Positions 35,080-44,691 are shown, numbered from the stretch's first letter. The stretch is DNA of 64,000 nt from Sandaracinobacteroides hominis (GCF_016464365.1 NZ_JADCUC010000001.1:62001-126000); one strand, 5' to 3'. A program made the numbers and translations. The notes: generated by a model from the sequence alone, not told the origin.

Positions 35080-35759
35080 GTTCAGCTGAGGGGGCGTCTG
35101 TTACCGGCACCAACATCATTCTTCTGGGGCCTCCGGGTGCCGGCAAGGGAACGCAGGCGACCCGGCTGGTCGACGAACGCGGAATGGTGCAGCTCTCCAC
35201 GGGCGACATCCTGCGCGCTGCGGTAAAGGCCGGCACCCCGGTTGGCCAGATGGCCGACGAGATCATGAAGGCAGGCAAGCTGTTCCCGGATGAGCTGATG
35301 GCCGAGATACTGGGCGAGCATCTCGACGGCATCCCGCTTTCCAGCGGCGTCATCTTTGACGGCTATCCCCGCACCGAGCGGCAGGCCGAGCTGCTGGACG
35401 AGCTGCTGGCAAACCGCAATCGCAAGCTGGACTATGTGATCGAGCTGGTGGTGGACGAGGACGCGCTGGTGGATCGCATCACCGGTCGCTTCACCTGCGC
35501 CACGTGCGGCGAAGGCTATCACGATCGTAACAAGCAGCCGAAGGTCGCGGGCGTCTGCGATCGATGCGGCAGCACCGAATTCAAGCGCCGCCCCGACGAT
35601 ACCGAGGAAACCGTGCGCACGCGCATGGGCGAATATCGCGCAAAGACGGCGCCGATTCTGCCGATCTACGCGGCACGCGGCCTGGTGCGGCAGGTAGACG
35701 GCATGGCAGACATGACCGATGTCGGGGGCGCGATTGCCGCGATCCTCGATAAGGCTTGA
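35076..35759 (+). CDS. adk: adenylate kinase with a zinc-type lid
   Basis: Adenylate kinase (227 aa) interconverts AMP+ATP and 2 ADP. The P-loop GPPGAGKGTQAT lies near residue 18, with FDGYPRTERQAE as the AMP-site arginine segment. The LID domain carries CATCGEGYHD and GVCDRCGS, four cysteines that should bind zinc, unlike the E. coli enzyme. The start is a TTG overlapping the secY stop (TTGA), with AAGGGGAGGG upstream; no ATG fits. Confidence 0.96.
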   Translation: MSSAEGASVTGTNIILLGPPGAGKGTQATRLVDERGMVQLSTGDILRAAVKAGTPVGQMADEIMKAGKLFPDELMAEILGEHLDGIPLSSGVIFDGYPRTERQAELLDELLANRNRKLDYVIELVVDEDALVDRITGRFTCATCGEGYHDRNKQPKVAGVCDRCGSTEFKRRPDDTEETVRTRMGEYRAKTAPILPIYAARGLVRQVDGMADMTDVGGAIAAILDKA

Positions 35760-35838
35760 GGCTGGCGATTGAGAACGAAGCCTGGGCCGGGGCTGGTTCC
35801 GGCCCGCCCGACAGGTGCAGGACCAAGCCGGATTGGGG

Positions 35839-35867
35839 TTGACATACCCCGATTCGCTGGATAGCAG
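35839..35867 (+). promoter_or_regulatory. candidate promoter of the alpha operon
   Basis: TTGACA (35839-35844), 17 nt, TAGCAG (35862-35867). It has a perfect -35 and a weak -10 and lies in the 243-nt gap after adk. The -35 sits in a small inverted repeat (GGGGT...ACCCC, 35835-35850). Confidence 0.45.
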
Positions 35868-35961
35868 CCCCTTTCCGCTTTTTACGTGCGCAAGGCATGG
35901 CCCCGTCCTATCGGGTGGCATTGTCATTTGCAGGTGAAAGGATCGGCAACGCAAAGAGATG

Positions 35962-35983
35962 GAGCGCCCAGCCCAAGGCGCTC
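35962..35983 (+). promoter_or_regulatory. hairpin in the rpsM leader
   Basis: GAGCGCC (35962-35968) pairs perfectly with GGCGCTC (35977-35983) around an 8-nt loop, ending about 5 nt before the GCAGGAG ribosome binding site of rpsM. It could be part of an alpha-operon leader that controls rpsM translation; S4 plays this part in E. coli, but no S4 target is known to me here. Confidence 0.4.
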
Positions 35984-36002
35984 TGTGGAGCAGGAGTAGT
36001 TT

Positions 36003-36371
36003 GTGGCCCGTATTGCAGGGGTGAACATCCCCACCAACAAGCGTGTGGAAATTGCGCTGACCTATATTCACGGCATCGGCCGTACCCGCGCGAAGGAAAT
36101 CACCGTGAAGCTGGGCCTGGCGCCCGAGCGTCGCGTGCAGGACCTGACCGACGCAGAAGTGCTTTCGATCCGCGAAACGATCGACCGCGACTACACGGTC
36201 GAGGGCGATCTTCGTCGTGACAACGCGATGGCAATCAAGCGCCTGATGGACCTGGCCTGCTATCGCGGCCTGCGTCACCGCAAGGGCCTGCCCGTTCGCG
36301 GTCAGCGCACCCACACCAACGCCCGCACCCGCAAGGGCAAGGCCAAGCCGATCGCAGGGAAGAAGAAGTAA
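36003..36371 (+). CDS. rpsM: 30S ribosomal protein S13
   Basis: S13 (122 aa) forms intersubunit bridges B1a and B1b. [20 protein letters not shown] and [20 protein letters not shown] are diagnostic. The start is GTG at 36003 with GCAGGAG upstream. First gene of the alpha operon; its stop overlaps the rpsK ATG by 1 nt. Confidence 0.97.
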   Translation: MARIAGVNIPTNKRVEIALTYIHGIGRTRAKEITVKLGLAPERRVQDLTDAEVLSIRETIDRDYTVEGDLRRDNAMAIKRLMDLACYRGLRHRKGLPVRGQRTHTNARTRKGKAKPIAGKKK

Positions 36372-36760
36372 TGGCACGCGCACCCGAAAGGCTGAAGCGC
36401 CGCGAGCGCAAGAACATCACCGCCGGCGTCGCGCATGTGAACGCCAGCTTCAACAACACCATGATCACCATCACCGACGCACAAGGCAACGCGATTGCCT
36501 GGTCCTCGGCCGGCACCATGGGCTTCAAGGGCAGCCGCAAATCGACGCCCTATGCCGCTCAGGTCGCCGCTGAAGACGCCGGCAAGAAGGCCGCCGAACA
36601 CGGCGTCCGCACGCTGGAAGTGGAAGTGAAGGGCCCGGGTTCGGGTCGTGAATCCGCGCTGCGCGCTCTGCAGGCTGTGGGCTTCCAGATCACGTCCATC
36701 CGCGACGTGACCTCGATCCCGCACAACGGCGTTCGTCCGCCGAAGCGCCGCCGCGTCTGA
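36371..36760 (+). CDS. rpsK: 30S ribosomal protein S11
   Basis: S11 (129 aa) lies on the 30S platform near the E-site m[23 protein letters not shown] and [10 protein letters not shown] are diagnostic. The length is normal. Confidence 0.97.
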   Translation: MARAPERLKRRERKNITAGVAHVNASFNNTMITITDAQGNAIAWSSAGTMGFKGSRKSTPYAAQVAAEDAGKKAAEHGVRTLEVEVKGPGSGRESALRALQAVGFQITSIRDVTSIPHNGVRPPKRRRV

Positions 36761-36774
36761 CATATGGTTGAGCA

Positions 36775-36798
36775 CGCCGGCGGTGCCCGCCGCCGGCG
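36775..36798 (+). other. 9-bp hairpin between rpsK and rpoA
   Basis: CGCCGGCGG (36775-36783) pairs perfectly with CCGCCGGCG (36790-36798) around TGCCCG. No T tract follows, so it may attenuate, stabilise or set a processing boundary within the alpha operon instead of terminating it. It lies in the 159-nt rpsK-rpoA spacer. Confidence 0.55.
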
Positions 36799-36919
36799 AG
36801 CTGGCATATTGGTCCTTCAGGGCCATATGCGCGAGGGCACGAAGATACTGCGGCCAGCCGGACGGTGTGGCAGCAGAGCGATCCCGGGGGTTCTACCCCT
36901 AAGGCAAAGGTGAACACAC

Positions 36920-37972
36920 GTGTCAGCAGCCTATGCGAAGAACTGGCAGGAACTGAAGAAGCCGAACGCCCTGGACGTGAAGACCGGCGGAACGGCAAGC
37001 AAGAAGCAATTTGTGGCAGAACCGCTCGAGCGTGGTTTCGGCCTCACCCTTGGCAACTCGCTGCGGCGGGTTCTCCTGTCGAGCCTGCAGGGCGCGGCAG
37101 TGACGGCCATCAAGATCGATGGCGCGCTGCACGAGTTCTCCTCGCTGCTCGGCGTTCGCGAAGACGTGACCGACATTGTCCTCAACGTGAAGCAGATCGT
37201 GGTGAAGATGCAGGGCGACCAGCCCAAGCGTCTGTCGCTGTCGGCTTCCGGCCCCGGCGAAGTCACCGCCGGGCAGATCGCCGTCACCGGCGACATCGAG
37301 ATTTCCAACCCGGATCTCGTCATCTGCACGCTGGACGAAGGCGCGACGTTCAACATGGAGCTGACCGTTCAGGCCGGCAAGGGCTATGTCCCCGCTGCGC
37401 AGAACCGTCCGGCAGATGCACCGATCGGGCTGATCCCCGTCGACGCACTGTTCTCGCCGGTGCGTCAGGTCGCCTACAAGGTCGAACCGACCCGCGTCGG
37501 CCAGGACCTCGATTACGACAAGCTGACGCTGACGGTGGAAACCGACGGCTCGGTGAACCCTGAGGACGCTGTCGGCTATGCCGCCCGCATTCTGCAGGAC
37601 CAGCTGCAGCTGTTCATCAACTTCGAAGAGCCGGCAGCCCGCCCGGTGGCAGCTGCCCCCGTGGCCGGCGGCGTCGCGGAAGAAGCTCCGACCGACGTGA
37701 TGATGAACCGCAACCTCCTGAAGAAGGTGGACGAGCTGGAATTGTCGGTTCGGTCGGCGAACTGCCTGAAGAACGACAACATTATCTATATCGGCGACCT
37801 GGTGCAGAAGTCGGAACCGGAAATGCTCCGCACCCCGAACTTCGGCCGCAAGTCTCTCAACGAGATCAAGGAAGTTCTCGCTTCCATGGGCCTGCGCCTG
37901 GGCATGGATATCCCGGGCTGGCCGCCGGAAAACATCGAAGATCTTGCCAAGAAGCTTGAGCAGGAATTCTAA
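36920..37972 (+). CDS. rpoA: RNA polymerase alpha subunit
   Basis: RpoA (350 aa) nucleates RNA polymerase assembly (N-terminal domain) and contacts activators and UP elements (C-terminal domain). The dimerisation segment [21 protein letters not shown]-type sequence lies near residues 40-60; the CTD has [13 protein letters not shown] and [19 protein letters not shown]. The start is GTG at 36920 (AAAGG upstream). The length is normal for alphaproteobacteria. Confidence 0.97.
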   Translation: MSAAYAKNWQELKKPNALDVKTGGTASKKQFVAEPLERGFGLTLGNSLRRVLLSSLQGAAVTAIKIDGALHEFSSLLGVREDVTDIVLNVKQIVVKMQGDQPKRLSLSASGPGEVTAGQIAVTGDIEISNPDLVICTLDEGATFNMELTVQAGKGYVPAAQNRPADAPIGLIPVDALFSPVRQVAYKVEPTRVGQDLDYDKLTLTVETDGSVNPEDAVGYAARILQDQLQLFINFEEPAARPVAAAPVAGGVAEEAPTDVMMNRNLLKKVDELELSVRSANCLKNDNIIYIGDLVQKSEPEMLRTPNFGRKSLNEIKEVLASMGLRLGMDIPGWPPENIEDLAKKLEQEF

Positions 37973-38048
37973 AGCCCGATCGGCCCGGGGTTAAACGGGC
38001 CTGGATTGGGGTACCTTGCACGGCCCCCTTACGAACGGAGAATGAGAA

Positions 38049-38462
38049 ATGCGTCATAAGGTTGCCCATCGGAAGCTTGGCCGTACCACCGAACACCGGA
38101 TGGCCATGCTGAAGAACATGTCGGCTTCGCTGATCAAGCATGAGCAGATCACCACCACCCTGCCGAAGGCGAAGGAACTTCGTCCCTACGTCGAAAAGCT
38201 GGTAACGCTGGCAAAGAAGGGCGGTCTTTCCAACCGCCGTCTGGCCCACGCCCGGCTGCAGGACGATACCCAGCTCGTGAAGCTGTTCGACGTGATCGCT
38301 GCCCGCTATGCCACCCGTCAGGGCGGCTATGTGCGCGTGTTGAAGGCCGGCTTCCGCGCCTCGGACCAGGCGGCGATGGCCGTGATCGAGTTCGTCGACC
38401 GCGATGTCAGCGCCAAGGGTCAGGATTCGGGTCCGGTGAACGCCGAGGCCGAAGCAGCCTGA
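38049..38462 (+). CDS. rplQ: 50S ribosomal protein L17
   Basis: L17 (137 aa). [17 protein letters not shown] and [20 protein letters not shown] are diagnostic. Last gene of the alpha operon, followed by a strong terminator. The 20-residue tail is Asp/Ala-rich. Confidence 0.97.
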   Translation: MRHKVAHRKLGRTTEHRMAMLKNMSASLIKHEQITTTLPKAKELRPYVEKLVTLAKKGGLSNRRLAHARLQDDTQLVKLFDVIAARYATRQGGYVRVLKAGFRASDQAAMAVIEFVDRDVSAKGQDSGPVNAEAEAA

Positions 38463-38472
38463 GGCTGGCAGC

Positions 38473-38525
38473 AAACGGAAAAGGGACGGCCCGTCCGGCA
38501 CCAGCCGGGCGGGCCGTTTCCGTTT
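38473..38525 (+). terminator. intrinsic terminator of the alpha operon
   Basis: A nested hairpin: AAACGGAA (38473-38480) pairs with TTCCGTTT (38518-38525), and inside it 38486-38499 pairs with 38504-38517 around ACCA, with a 5-nt bulge between the stems. The outer arm supplies the A/T tracts on both sides. Confidence 0.85.
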
Positions 38526-38625
38526 GTAGCCGGTTCGATTGCGTGGGGCGAACTGACCCGTTCCCTTCGGCACGCGGGATGCCCTAAGGCGAAGCTTAGA
38601 TGACTAATCTGGGGATTCGCTGACG

Positions 38626-39075
38626 ATGGCTGACAGAACGCCGCTTCGGGGCCGTGGGCACTACAAGGCGTGGCGGGCTATCGCTACCCGCTGGATGGAC
38701 AACGACGTCTATGGCCATGTGAACAACGTCGTCTACTACAGCTTCTTCGATACAGCGGTGAACGCCTGGCTGGTCGAACATGGCCTCCTCGATATAGAGC
38801 GCGGGCCGCTGATCGGGCTCGTCGTCGAAACCGGCTGCACCTACGCCCGCCCCGTCGCCTTCCCGGAGGAAGTACAGGCCGGCATCGTCGCCACGAAGAT
38901 CGGCAACACGTCGGTCCGCTATGACATCGGCCTGTTTGTGAAGGGCAATCCCCAGCCCGCGGCGCAGGGCTTCTTCGTGCATGTCTATGTCGATCGCCCC
39001 AGCCGCCGCCCGCAGGCGCTTGCGCCGGAGTGGAAGTCCACGCTTCGAAAGATCGCCGGCCCGGATGCCGGCTGA
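38626..39075 (+). CDS. acyl-CoA thioesterase (hotdog fold)
   Basis: A 149-aa single hotdog domain of the 4-hydroxybenzoyl-CoA thioesterase / YbgC type. The active-site segment is RWMDNDVYGHVNNVVYY, with the catalytic Asp in MDNDVYGHVN near residue 25-31. It hydrolyses some acyl-CoA; the substrate is not evident. It is monocistronic after the rplQ terminator and ends 3 nt from the convergent methyltransferase gene. Confidence 0.87.
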   Translation: MADRTPLRGRGHYKAWRAIATRWMDNDVYGHVNNVVYYSFFDTAVNAWLVEHGLLDIERGPLIGLVVETGCTYARPVAFPEEVQAGIVATKIGNTSVRYDIGLFVKGNPQPAAQGFFVHVYVDRPSRRPQALAPEWKSTLRKIAGPDAG

Positions 39076-39078
39076 GGT

Positions 39079-39846
39079 TCAACACGTTCGCTGATAGGCA
39101 AAGGCGGCGGTTTCATAGGGGAAGGCGACCTCCGGACCGGACAGGGCAGGGGTGGCGGCAATAAACTCCCGCACCTGCCGCACCACCGCCTCCTGTTCGG
39201 CTGGCGGCAGGGCGGCGATGAAGCTGACGGACAGCGTCCGCCCAACAATCACATCCTCTGCCGGCCCCACATGGTCGTTGCGGAAATGCGCTTCGCCCAC
39301 ATGGCGAAACCCCGCCGCTGGAAACTGCTGCCGCCATTTGCCGCTCCGATAGCGGGGTGCGTCCCCGCCATGCGGGTCTATCAGCGCGCTGAGCCGGGCC
39401 ACCCAGTCGACGCGCTCGTCGCGCACATTCCAGATCAACCCCAGCATCCCGCCCGGCTTCAGCACCCGATGCATCTCCGCCAACGCCGCAGGGGTGGCGA
39501 ACCAGTGAAAGGCCTGCGCGCAGACGATGGCGTCGGCAGATTGCGCGGGCAGCGGAATCTGTTCCGCAGTGCCTTCCAGTGCCTTCACCTGCGGAAACGC
39601 TTCGGAAAGCCTTGCCCGCATCGCCGCCACAGGCTCCACTGCAATCACCTCGGCTCCGGTTTCCAGCAGATTGGGCAGGAACTTGCCCGTCCCGGCTCCA
39701 AGATCGACAACGCTGCGCCCCGACCCCAGCCCCAGCACCTCCCGCAGCCAGATTCCCGTCTCCGGCGGATAGCCAGGTCGTCCACTCACATAGGTTTTCG
39801 ACCGCGCTTCATATCCCTGTCCGGCAGCTTCATGGATTCTCGGCAT
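39079..39846 (-). CDS. class I SAM-dependent methyltransferase
   Basis: A 255-aa Rossmann-fold methyltransferase: motif I is [15 protein letters not shown] near residue 46-60, the acidic EP after motif II is [23 protein letters not shown] is motif IV and [11 protein letters not shown] the post-IV strand. The AQAFHWF pattern is shared with the UbiE/Tam-like small-molecule enzymes. The substrate is unknown. It runs convergent to the thioesterase and divergent from guaA (61 nt). Confidence 0.87.
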   Translation of the reverse strand: MPRIHEAAGQGYEARSKTYVSGRPGYPPETGIWLREVLGLGSGRSVVDLGAGTGKFLPNLLETGAEVIAVEPVAAMRARLSEAFPQVKALEGTAEQIPLPAQSADAIVCAQAFHWFATPAALAEMHRVLKPGGMLGLIWNVRDERVDWVARLSALIDPHGGDAPRYRSGKWRQQFPAAGFRHVGEAHFRNDHVGPAEDVIVGRTLSVSFIAALPPAEQEAVVRQVREFIAATPALSGPEVAFPYETAAFAYQRTC

Positions 39847-39907
39847 GTCTGCCCATCTCCTCCGGCAACGCCTTGTTGAAGCGAGTGGCCTGCTTTATGG
39901 GCTCGCC

Positions 39908-41476
39908 ATGTCAGTCTCAGCCGAAGCCGCCGCCAATACAATCCTGATCCTGGACTTCGGGAGCCAGGTAACCCAGCTGATCGCCCGTCGGGTGCGTGAA
40001 GCCCATGTCTATTGCGAGGTGGTGCCGTTTCACGCAGCCGCCACGGCGCTGGAACGGCTGAAGCCAAAGGCCATCATCCTCTCCGGCGGCCCGGCCAGCG
40101 TGACCGAGGCGACCAGCCCGGAACTCCCGCCCGAAGTGCTTTCAGCCGAGGTGCCGGTACTTGGCATCTGTTATGGCCAGCAGGCCATGGTGAAGGCTCT
40201 GGGCGGCCGTGTATCCCCGGGCAAGACCCGCGAATTTGGTCGCGCGGAAGTGCAGGTCGTCGCGCCTTGCCGCCTGTTCGAAGGCGTCTGGACCGACGGC
40301 GGCAAGCATCTCGTCTGGATGAGCCACGGCGATCAAGTGGACATGCTGCCCGAAGGCTTCGAGGTTGTGGCGAAATCCGATGGCGCTCCCTTCGCCTTTG
40401 TCGCCAACGAAGCAAAATCGCTGTTCGGCGTGCAGTTCCATCCGGAAGTGCTGCACACGCCGGATGGGCGGGCCCTGATCGAGAATTTCGTGCTGAAGGT
40501 GGCGGGTGCCAAGCCGGTCTGGAGCATGGCCAGCTTCCGCGAAACCAAGATCGCCGAGATCCGGCAACAGGTGGGGCAGGGCAAGGTTATCTGCGGCCTC
40601 TCCGGCGGCGTCGATTCGGCCGTCGCAGCGGTGCTCATTCACGAAGCCATCGGCGACCAGCTCACCTGCGTCTTCGTCGACCACGGCCTCATGCGCCTCA
40701 ACGAAGCCGAGCAGGTCGTCACCCTGTTCCGTGACCATTACAATATTCCGCTGATCCATGTGGACGCCAGCAAGCAGTTCCTGGGCGGCCTCGCCGGCGT
40801 CACCGACCCAGAGGCAAAGCGCAAGTTCATCGGCAAGACCTTCATCGACGTGTTCGAGGCCGAGGCGAAGAAGATCGGCGGCGCCAAGTTCCTAGCGCAG
40901 GGCACGCTCTACCCCGACGTTATCGAGAGCGTCAGCTTCATCGGCGGCCCCAGCGTCACCATCAAGAGCCACCACAATGTCGGCGGCCTGCCGGAGCGCA
41001 TGGACATGGCGCTGGTGGAACCGCTGCGCGAGCTGTTCAAGGACGAGGTCCGCGCACTGGGCCGCGAACTGGGGCTGCCCGACGTCTTCGTTGGCCGCCA
41101 CCCCTTCCCCGGGCCCGGCCTTGGCATCCGCATCCCCGGCGAAGTCACGCAGGAAGCCTGCGATATCCTGCGCCAGGCCGACGCCGTCTACCTGGAGGAA
41201 ATCCGCGCCGCCGGCCTCTACGACCAGATCTGGCAGGCCTTCGCTGTCCTGCTGCCGGTGCGCACTGTCGGCGTGATGGGCGACGGCCGCACCTACGACC
41301 GCGTCTGCGCCCTGCGCGCCGTCACATCGGTCGACGGCATGACCGCCGACATCTACCCATTCGAAGCCACCTTCCTGAGCCGCGTGGCGACCCGGATCGT
41401 CAACGAAGTGAAGGGCATCAACCGGGTCGTCTATGACTATACGTCTAAGCCACCCGGCACGATCGAGTGGGAGTAG
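39908..41476 (+). CDS. guaA: GMP synthase (glutamine-hydrolysing)
   Basis: GuaA (522 aa) converts XMP to GMP. The class I glutamine amidotransferase half has [17 protein letters not shown] at its start, the nucleophile elbow LGICYGQQ (Cys near residue 90) and FHPEVLHT. The PP-loop ATP pyrophosphatase follows with [14 protein letters not shown] near residue 235 and the dimerisation domain ends in [10 protein letters not shown] chose the ATG at 39908; a frame open from 39845 would add 21 unrelated residues and overlap the divergent gene. Confidence 0.97.
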   Translation: MSVSAEAAANTILILDFGSQVTQLIARRVREAHVYCEVVPFHAAATALERLKPKAIILSGGPASVTEATSPELPPEVLSAEVPVLGICYGQQAMVKALGGRVSPGKTREFGRAEVQVVAPCRLFEGVWTDGGKHLVWMSHGDQVDMLPEGFEVVAKSDGAPFAFVANEAKSLFGVQFHPEVLHTPDGRALIENFVLKVAGAKPVWSMASFRETKIAEIRQQVGQGKVICGLSGGVDSAVAAVLIHEAIGDQLTCVFVDHGLMRLNEAEQVVTLFRDHYNIPLIHVDASKQFLGGLAGVTDPEAKRKFIGKTFIDVFEAEAKKIGGAKFLAQGTLYPDVIESVSFIGGPSVTIKSHHNVGGLPERMDMALVEPLRELFKDEVRALGRELGLPDVFVGRHPFPGPGLGIRIPGEVTQEACDILRQADAVYLEEIRAAGLYDQIWQAFAVLLPVRTVGVMGDGRTYDRVCALRAVTSVDGMTADIYPFEATFLSRVATRIVNEVKGINRVVYDYTSKPPGTIEWE

Positions 41477-41581
41477 GATCCAGGACGACGTGAAGCGGGC
41501 GCTGAAAGCGCTCGCCCAGGAGAGGCCATCGGGCGAGATCCATCGGCCGCCTTTCCCCGCTTGATGGCAGGCCATCCCGTC

Positions 41582-41869
41582 CTAGGCGCGCGCCCAGTCG
41601 AAGGTCAGCTCGCCTTCCCGATGCGCAAACCGGTTCAGATGTTCGGCCACGACCTGCTGCATCCGTTCGATCTCCCCCTCGGGAGCGGTCACTGCCACAT
41701 GCAGTTCCGAGTCGTTGGCCTCCAGCGCACACGACTTGCCATCGCCGAAATCGATGGTGCCGGCCGGCCCTTCCTGCGTCACCGCAAAGCGATGGCCCCA
41801 ATGGCTGCAAAGCTGCCGCACATAGCGCTCGGCCATCGGGGTGGGGACATGGGCGTTGCTGCTGGTCAT
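41582..41869 (-). CDS. DUF2218 family protein
   Basis: A 95-aa protein. GEIERMQQVVAEHLNRFAHRE preceded by a small beta sheet (IDFGDGKSCALEANDSELHVAV) and ending LTFDWAR is the DUF2218 pattern. Its function is unknown; members are often near iron-related genes, but no such gene is visible here. It is convergent with guaA across 105 nt that contain an imperfect GGGCGCT/AGCGCTCGCCC hairpin. Confidence 0.82.
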   Translation of the reverse strand: MTSSNAHVPTPMAERYVRQLCSHWGHRFAVTQEGPAGTIDFGDGKSCALEANDSELHVAVTAPEGEIERMQQVVAEHLNRFAHREGELTFDWARA

Positions 41870-42012
41870 CGGTCATCTTCCGGCAATTGTTGCGAAGGGT
41901 TCGCATAAACATGTGCCGCCGGTAAGTGAAACCAAAGCTGAACATGGCAGGCATGCGACAACGGCTTTCAAAGCCTTGCCCCCGCAATATATGGTGGCCG
42001 CGGGAGGCAGCG

Positions 42013-42633
42013 ATGCAATTATATGGAAGCAAGGGGTGGGGTTCGAGCATCATCGAGCTTCAGCTCGACTATTACGGCATCGCCTATGCCTTCGTGCAGA
42101 GCGGCGATGTGCTGGCGTCGCAAGAAGCGCGGGCGAAACTGGCGCCGCTGAACCCGCTGTCACAGGTGCCAACGCTGGTGCTCGACAGTGGCGAAGTGCT
42201 GACGGAAAGCGCCGCGATCACCCTGTGGCTGGCCGAGCAGGCGTCGGGCGAACCGCTCGCGCCGCCGCCCGGCGCGCCCGATCGCGCGCAATTCCTGCGC
42301 TGGCTGATCTTCATCGTCGCCAACATCTACCCCTGCTTCACCTATGCCGACCTCCCGGAACGCTTCGTCGAGGTGGATGTGGCGCAAAAGCCGTTCCGGA
42401 AGGCCGTCGACGCCTATGGCGAAAAGATGTGGCAGGCGGTCGAGGCCGCAGCCGTCGGCCCCTGGTTCCTCGGTGAACGCCTCAGCGCAATTGACGTTTA
42501 TGTCGCGGTGATGAGCCACTGGCGGCCTAAGCAACCCTGGTTCGCCGAGCACGCCCCGAAACTTTATGCGATTGCGCAAGCGATCACGGCCGATCCGCGC
42601 TTCGCACCCGCCCTTGCGCGCAACTTCAACTGA
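42013..42633 (+). CDS. glutathione S-transferase family protein
   Basis: A 206-aa GST of ordinary length. The thioredoxin fold starts MQLYGSKGWGSSIIELQL, with NPLSQVPTLVLDSGEVLTES as the cis-Pro and glutathione-binding segment; the helical domain contains FLGERLSAIDVYVAVMSHW. The serine-rich GWGSS at the active-site position is as in nu/zeta-like classes. GGGAGG precedes the ATG at 42013; the frame upstream has no coding signature. The reductase-like gene follows 10 nt later. Confidence 0.87.
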   Translation: MQLYGSKGWGSSIIELQLDYYGIAYAFVQSGDVLASQEARAKLAPLNPLSQVPTLVLDSGEVLTESAAITLWLAEQASGEPLAPPPGAPDRAQFLRWLIFIVANIYPCFTYADLPERFVEVDVAQKPFRKAVDAYGEKMWQAVEAAAVGPWFLGERLSAIDVYVAVMSHWRPKQPWFAEHAPKLYAIAQAITADPRFAPALARNFN

Positions 42634-42643
42634 AAGACTAGCG

Positions 42644-42988
42644 GTGCTGACAATCTACGGTATCCCCAACTGCGACACGATGAAGAAGGCGCGCATCTGG
42701 CTCGACGGTGCCGGCGTTGCCTACCGTTTTCACGACTATAGAAGGGAGGGCGTCACCGAAGCAGACCTCCGCCGCTGGTGCGCTGCGCTCGGCTGGGAGA
42801 AGGTGCTGAACCGCGCCGGCACAACTTTCCGCAAGCTTCCGGAAGCCGACCGCGAGGGGCTGGATGCAGACCGCGCGATCCGGCTGATGCTAAGCCAACC
42901 CTCGATGATCAAACGCCCGATCCTTGAAGGACCGGGCGTGCTGATCGCAGGCTTCAAACCCGAAATCTACGCGTCGCTCAAAGCGTAG
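42644..42988 (+). CDS. ArsC/Spx-like (YffB-type) reductase family protein
   Basis: A 114-aa thioredoxin-fold protein. The active Cys10 is in IPNCDTMKKARIWLD, and PSMIKRPILEGPG replaces the arginine-rich patch of true arsenate reductases, so it belongs to the YffB/Spx branch and may not reduce arsenate. The start is GTG at 42644. It ends inside the 3' end of the convergent AHSA1 gene (11-nt overlap). Confidence 0.87.
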   Translation: MLTIYGIPNCDTMKKARIWLDGAGVAYRFHDYRREGVTEADLRRWCAALGWEKVLNRAGTTFRKLPEADREGLDADRAIRLMLSQPSMIKRPILEGPGVLIAGFKPEIYASLKA

Positions 42989-43466
42989 ATGCCAGCTCCA
43001 CCAGCTGCTCAAATGCAGCGCCCCAGCCGGGCTCGAAACCCATCGCCTCATGCTGCTGCCGCTTCTCCACCGTCGGATGGCAGGCAACCGCGCGATAGCG
43101 GGTGCCGCCATTCGGTAAAGGTTCGAACGTGACAAACGCCGTCATGAAGGCATCTGCCTTGGGCCTATAGTCCGGCCCCAGCGCATCGGTGAACACCAGC
43201 AGCCGCTCCTGTTCTACCGCCAGCACGCAACCCGGCTCGGATGGCGGTTCGATGATCTGCCCGTCCTCGCCCGGTCCGCGCATCAGGGTGTGGAACTTGC
43301 CGCCCGGGCGCAGCTCCAGCTCCACTTGGGTGACTTCCCACGGCTTCGGGCAGAACCACTGTTTCAGCAGGGCGGTATCTGTCCAGCAGCGCCACAACAG
43401 CGCTGGCGACACGGGCGTCTCGCGGATCAGTTCCAGGTCGAGCTCGGGGTTGAACGGTATTTTCAT
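42978..43466 (-). CDS. SRPBCC (AHSA1-like) domain protein
   Basis: A 162-aa protein with one Bet v1-like hydrophobic-cavity fold: LIRETPVSPALLWRCWTD at the start, LKQWFCPKPWEV, LRPGGKFHTLMRGP, and a C-terminal helix QQHEAMGFEPGWGAAFEQL. This is the AHSA1/END1 group of single-domain proteins, whose roles are mostly unknown. It overlaps the preceding DUF1428 gene by 4 nt, the last member of the TetR-led operon. Confidence 0.87.
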   Translation of the reverse strand: MKIPFNPELDLELIRETPVSPALLWRCWTDTALLKQWFCPKPWEVTQVELELRPGGKFHTLMRGPGEDGQIIEPPSEPGCVLAVEQERLLVFTDALGPDYRPKADAFMTAFVTFEPLPNGGTRYRAVACHPTVEKRQQHEAMGFEPGWGAAFEQLVELASTL

Positions 43467-43816
43467 TGCTCCAGCACCGTTTCAAAACCTCCAAAGATCA
43501 TCCGCTGGCCATCGAACGGCATTTCGCCCAACTCCTGCATCCGGCCGCTTTCCATCAGCGCCTTCCAGCCTGCGTCGCGCACCGCCTTGTCGGGCCATTT
43601 GACCCACGACAGCACAACCGTTTCGCCATCGGCCTTCCTTACCGCCAGCGGAAAGCTGGTCAGCTTGCCGTCGGGCACGTCACTGCCCCAATTCTCCACG
43701 ATGCCCAGCGCGCCAAACTCCCTGAACAGCACCGCCGTCTTTTCCGCATAGCGCAGATATTCGTCTTTTCGCGCCGTCTGCACCGCGCACATCATTGCAT
43801 CCAGATAGCTCATCAT
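43463..43816 (-). CDS. DUF1428 family protein (copy 1)
   Basis: A 117-aa dimeric alpha-beta barrel-like protein: YLDAMMCAVQTARKDEYLRYAE, ENWGSDVPDGKLTSFPLAV, VVLSWVKWPDK and MPFDGQRMIFGGFE define DUF1428. Its function is not known. The neighbouring gene at 43858 is a diverged tandem copy. It is 41 nt downstream of copy 2 and overlaps the AHSA1 gene. Confidence 0.9.
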   Translation of the reverse strand: MMSYLDAMMCAVQTARKDEYLRYAEKTAVLFREFGALGIVENWGSDVPDGKLTSFPLAVRKADGETVVLSWVKWPDKAVRDAGWKALMESGRMQELGEMPFDGQRMIFGGFETVLEQ

Positions 43817-43857
43817 CTGCTCCTCGGCTGAACGCCAGTCTGGAATTTATAGTTTTA

Positions 43858-44208
43858 TCAAGCGTCTACGAGGATATCGAAGCCGCCGAAGATCATCCGC
43901 TTTCCGTCGAACGGCATGTCGGTCAGCCCGGCCATGCGCTCGTCCTTCATCATCTTTTCCTGTCCGCTCTTGCGCGTCTCCCGGTCGGGCCAGATGATCC
44001 AGGAAAAGACGACGGTTTCATCGTCTTTCTTCTGCACCGCCATCGGGAAGCTCGTGATCTTGCCATCCGGCACATCATCGCCCCAGCATTCCACTATCTT
44101 GAGCGCGCCAAAATCCTTGAACAAGGGCGCGGCGGACTCGGCGAGCTTGCGATAATCCTCCTTGCGCGCGGTCGGAACCGCGATCACGAAACCCTCCACA
44201 TAAGCCAT
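43858..44208 (-). CDS. DUF1428 family protein (copy 2)
   Basis: A 116-aa protein: MAYVEGFVIAVPTARKEDYRKLAE, ECWGDDVPDGKITSFPMAV, VVFSWIIWPDRETR and MPFDGKRMIFGGFD. It is clearly a paralogue of the next gene, sharing the same motifs in the same order but differing at many positions, so the duplication is not recent. A GGGAGAG site precedes the ATG. Confidence 0.9.
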   Translation of the reverse strand: MAYVEGFVIAVPTARKEDYRKLAESAAPLFKDFGALKIVECWGDDVPDGKITSFPMAVQKKDDETVVFSWIIWPDRETRKSGQEKMMKDERMAGLTDMPFDGKRMIFGGFDILVDA

Positions 44209-44219
44209 CTCAGCTCTCC

Positions 44220-44681
44220 CTATGCTGCGTGCGCCGCCTCCATCGCGGCTATGTCGATCTTCACCATTTTCATCATTGCCTGCATTGCGCGCTGGCGCTG
44301 CTCAGCTGTGCCGGAACCGAGCCATTCCGGAAAACGGCGCGGTGCGACCTGCCAGCGGACACCGAACCTGTCGATCAGCCAGCCGCACATCATTTCACGC
44401 CCGCCGTCGGCGAGCAGCGCATCCCAAAGCTGGTCGATCTCGGCCTGCATATTGCAGTTCAACACGAAGGAAACGCTGTTGTCGGGCCGGTGTTCCGGAT
44501 TGCCGTTCAGGCCCAGGAAGGGCTTCCCGTCCACCTCGAACACGACAGACACCGGCGGCGCGCCCGGCGCGCCCTCCACGATCTGCGTAATCCGGCTGCC
44601 CGGAATGGCCTTCTCGTAAAATCGCGCGGCTTCCAGCGCCTCCGACTTGAACCAGAGGCAGGGCATCAGCTCGTATCCCAT
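44220..44681 (-). CDS. VOC family protein (PhnB-like)
   Basis: A 153-aa vicinal-oxygen-chelate protein of the PhnB / 3-demethylubiquinone methyltransferase-like group: LMPCLWFKSEALEAARFYEK at the start, VVFEVDGKPFLGLNGNP, and GWLIDRFGVRWQVAPRRFPE near residue 100. These are usually metal-free or of unknown substrate. GGCAGG precedes the ATG. The gene is intact, unlike its neighbour at 44817. Confidence 0.87.
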   Translation of the reverse strand: MGYELMPCLWFKSEALEAARFYEKAIPGSRITQIVEGAPGAPPVSVVFEVDGKPFLGLNGNPEHRPDNSVSFVLNCNMQAEIDQLWDALLADGGREMMCGWLIDRFGVRWQVAPRRFPEWLGSGTAEQRQRAMQAMMKMVKIDIAAMEAAHAA

Positions 44682-44691
44682 TTCCTGCCTC

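Noticed and set aside
41500-41520. GGGCGCT/AGCGCTCGCCC hairpin between guaA and the DUF2218 gene as a bidirectional terminator
   Set aside because: The stem is bulged and lacks T tracts on either side.
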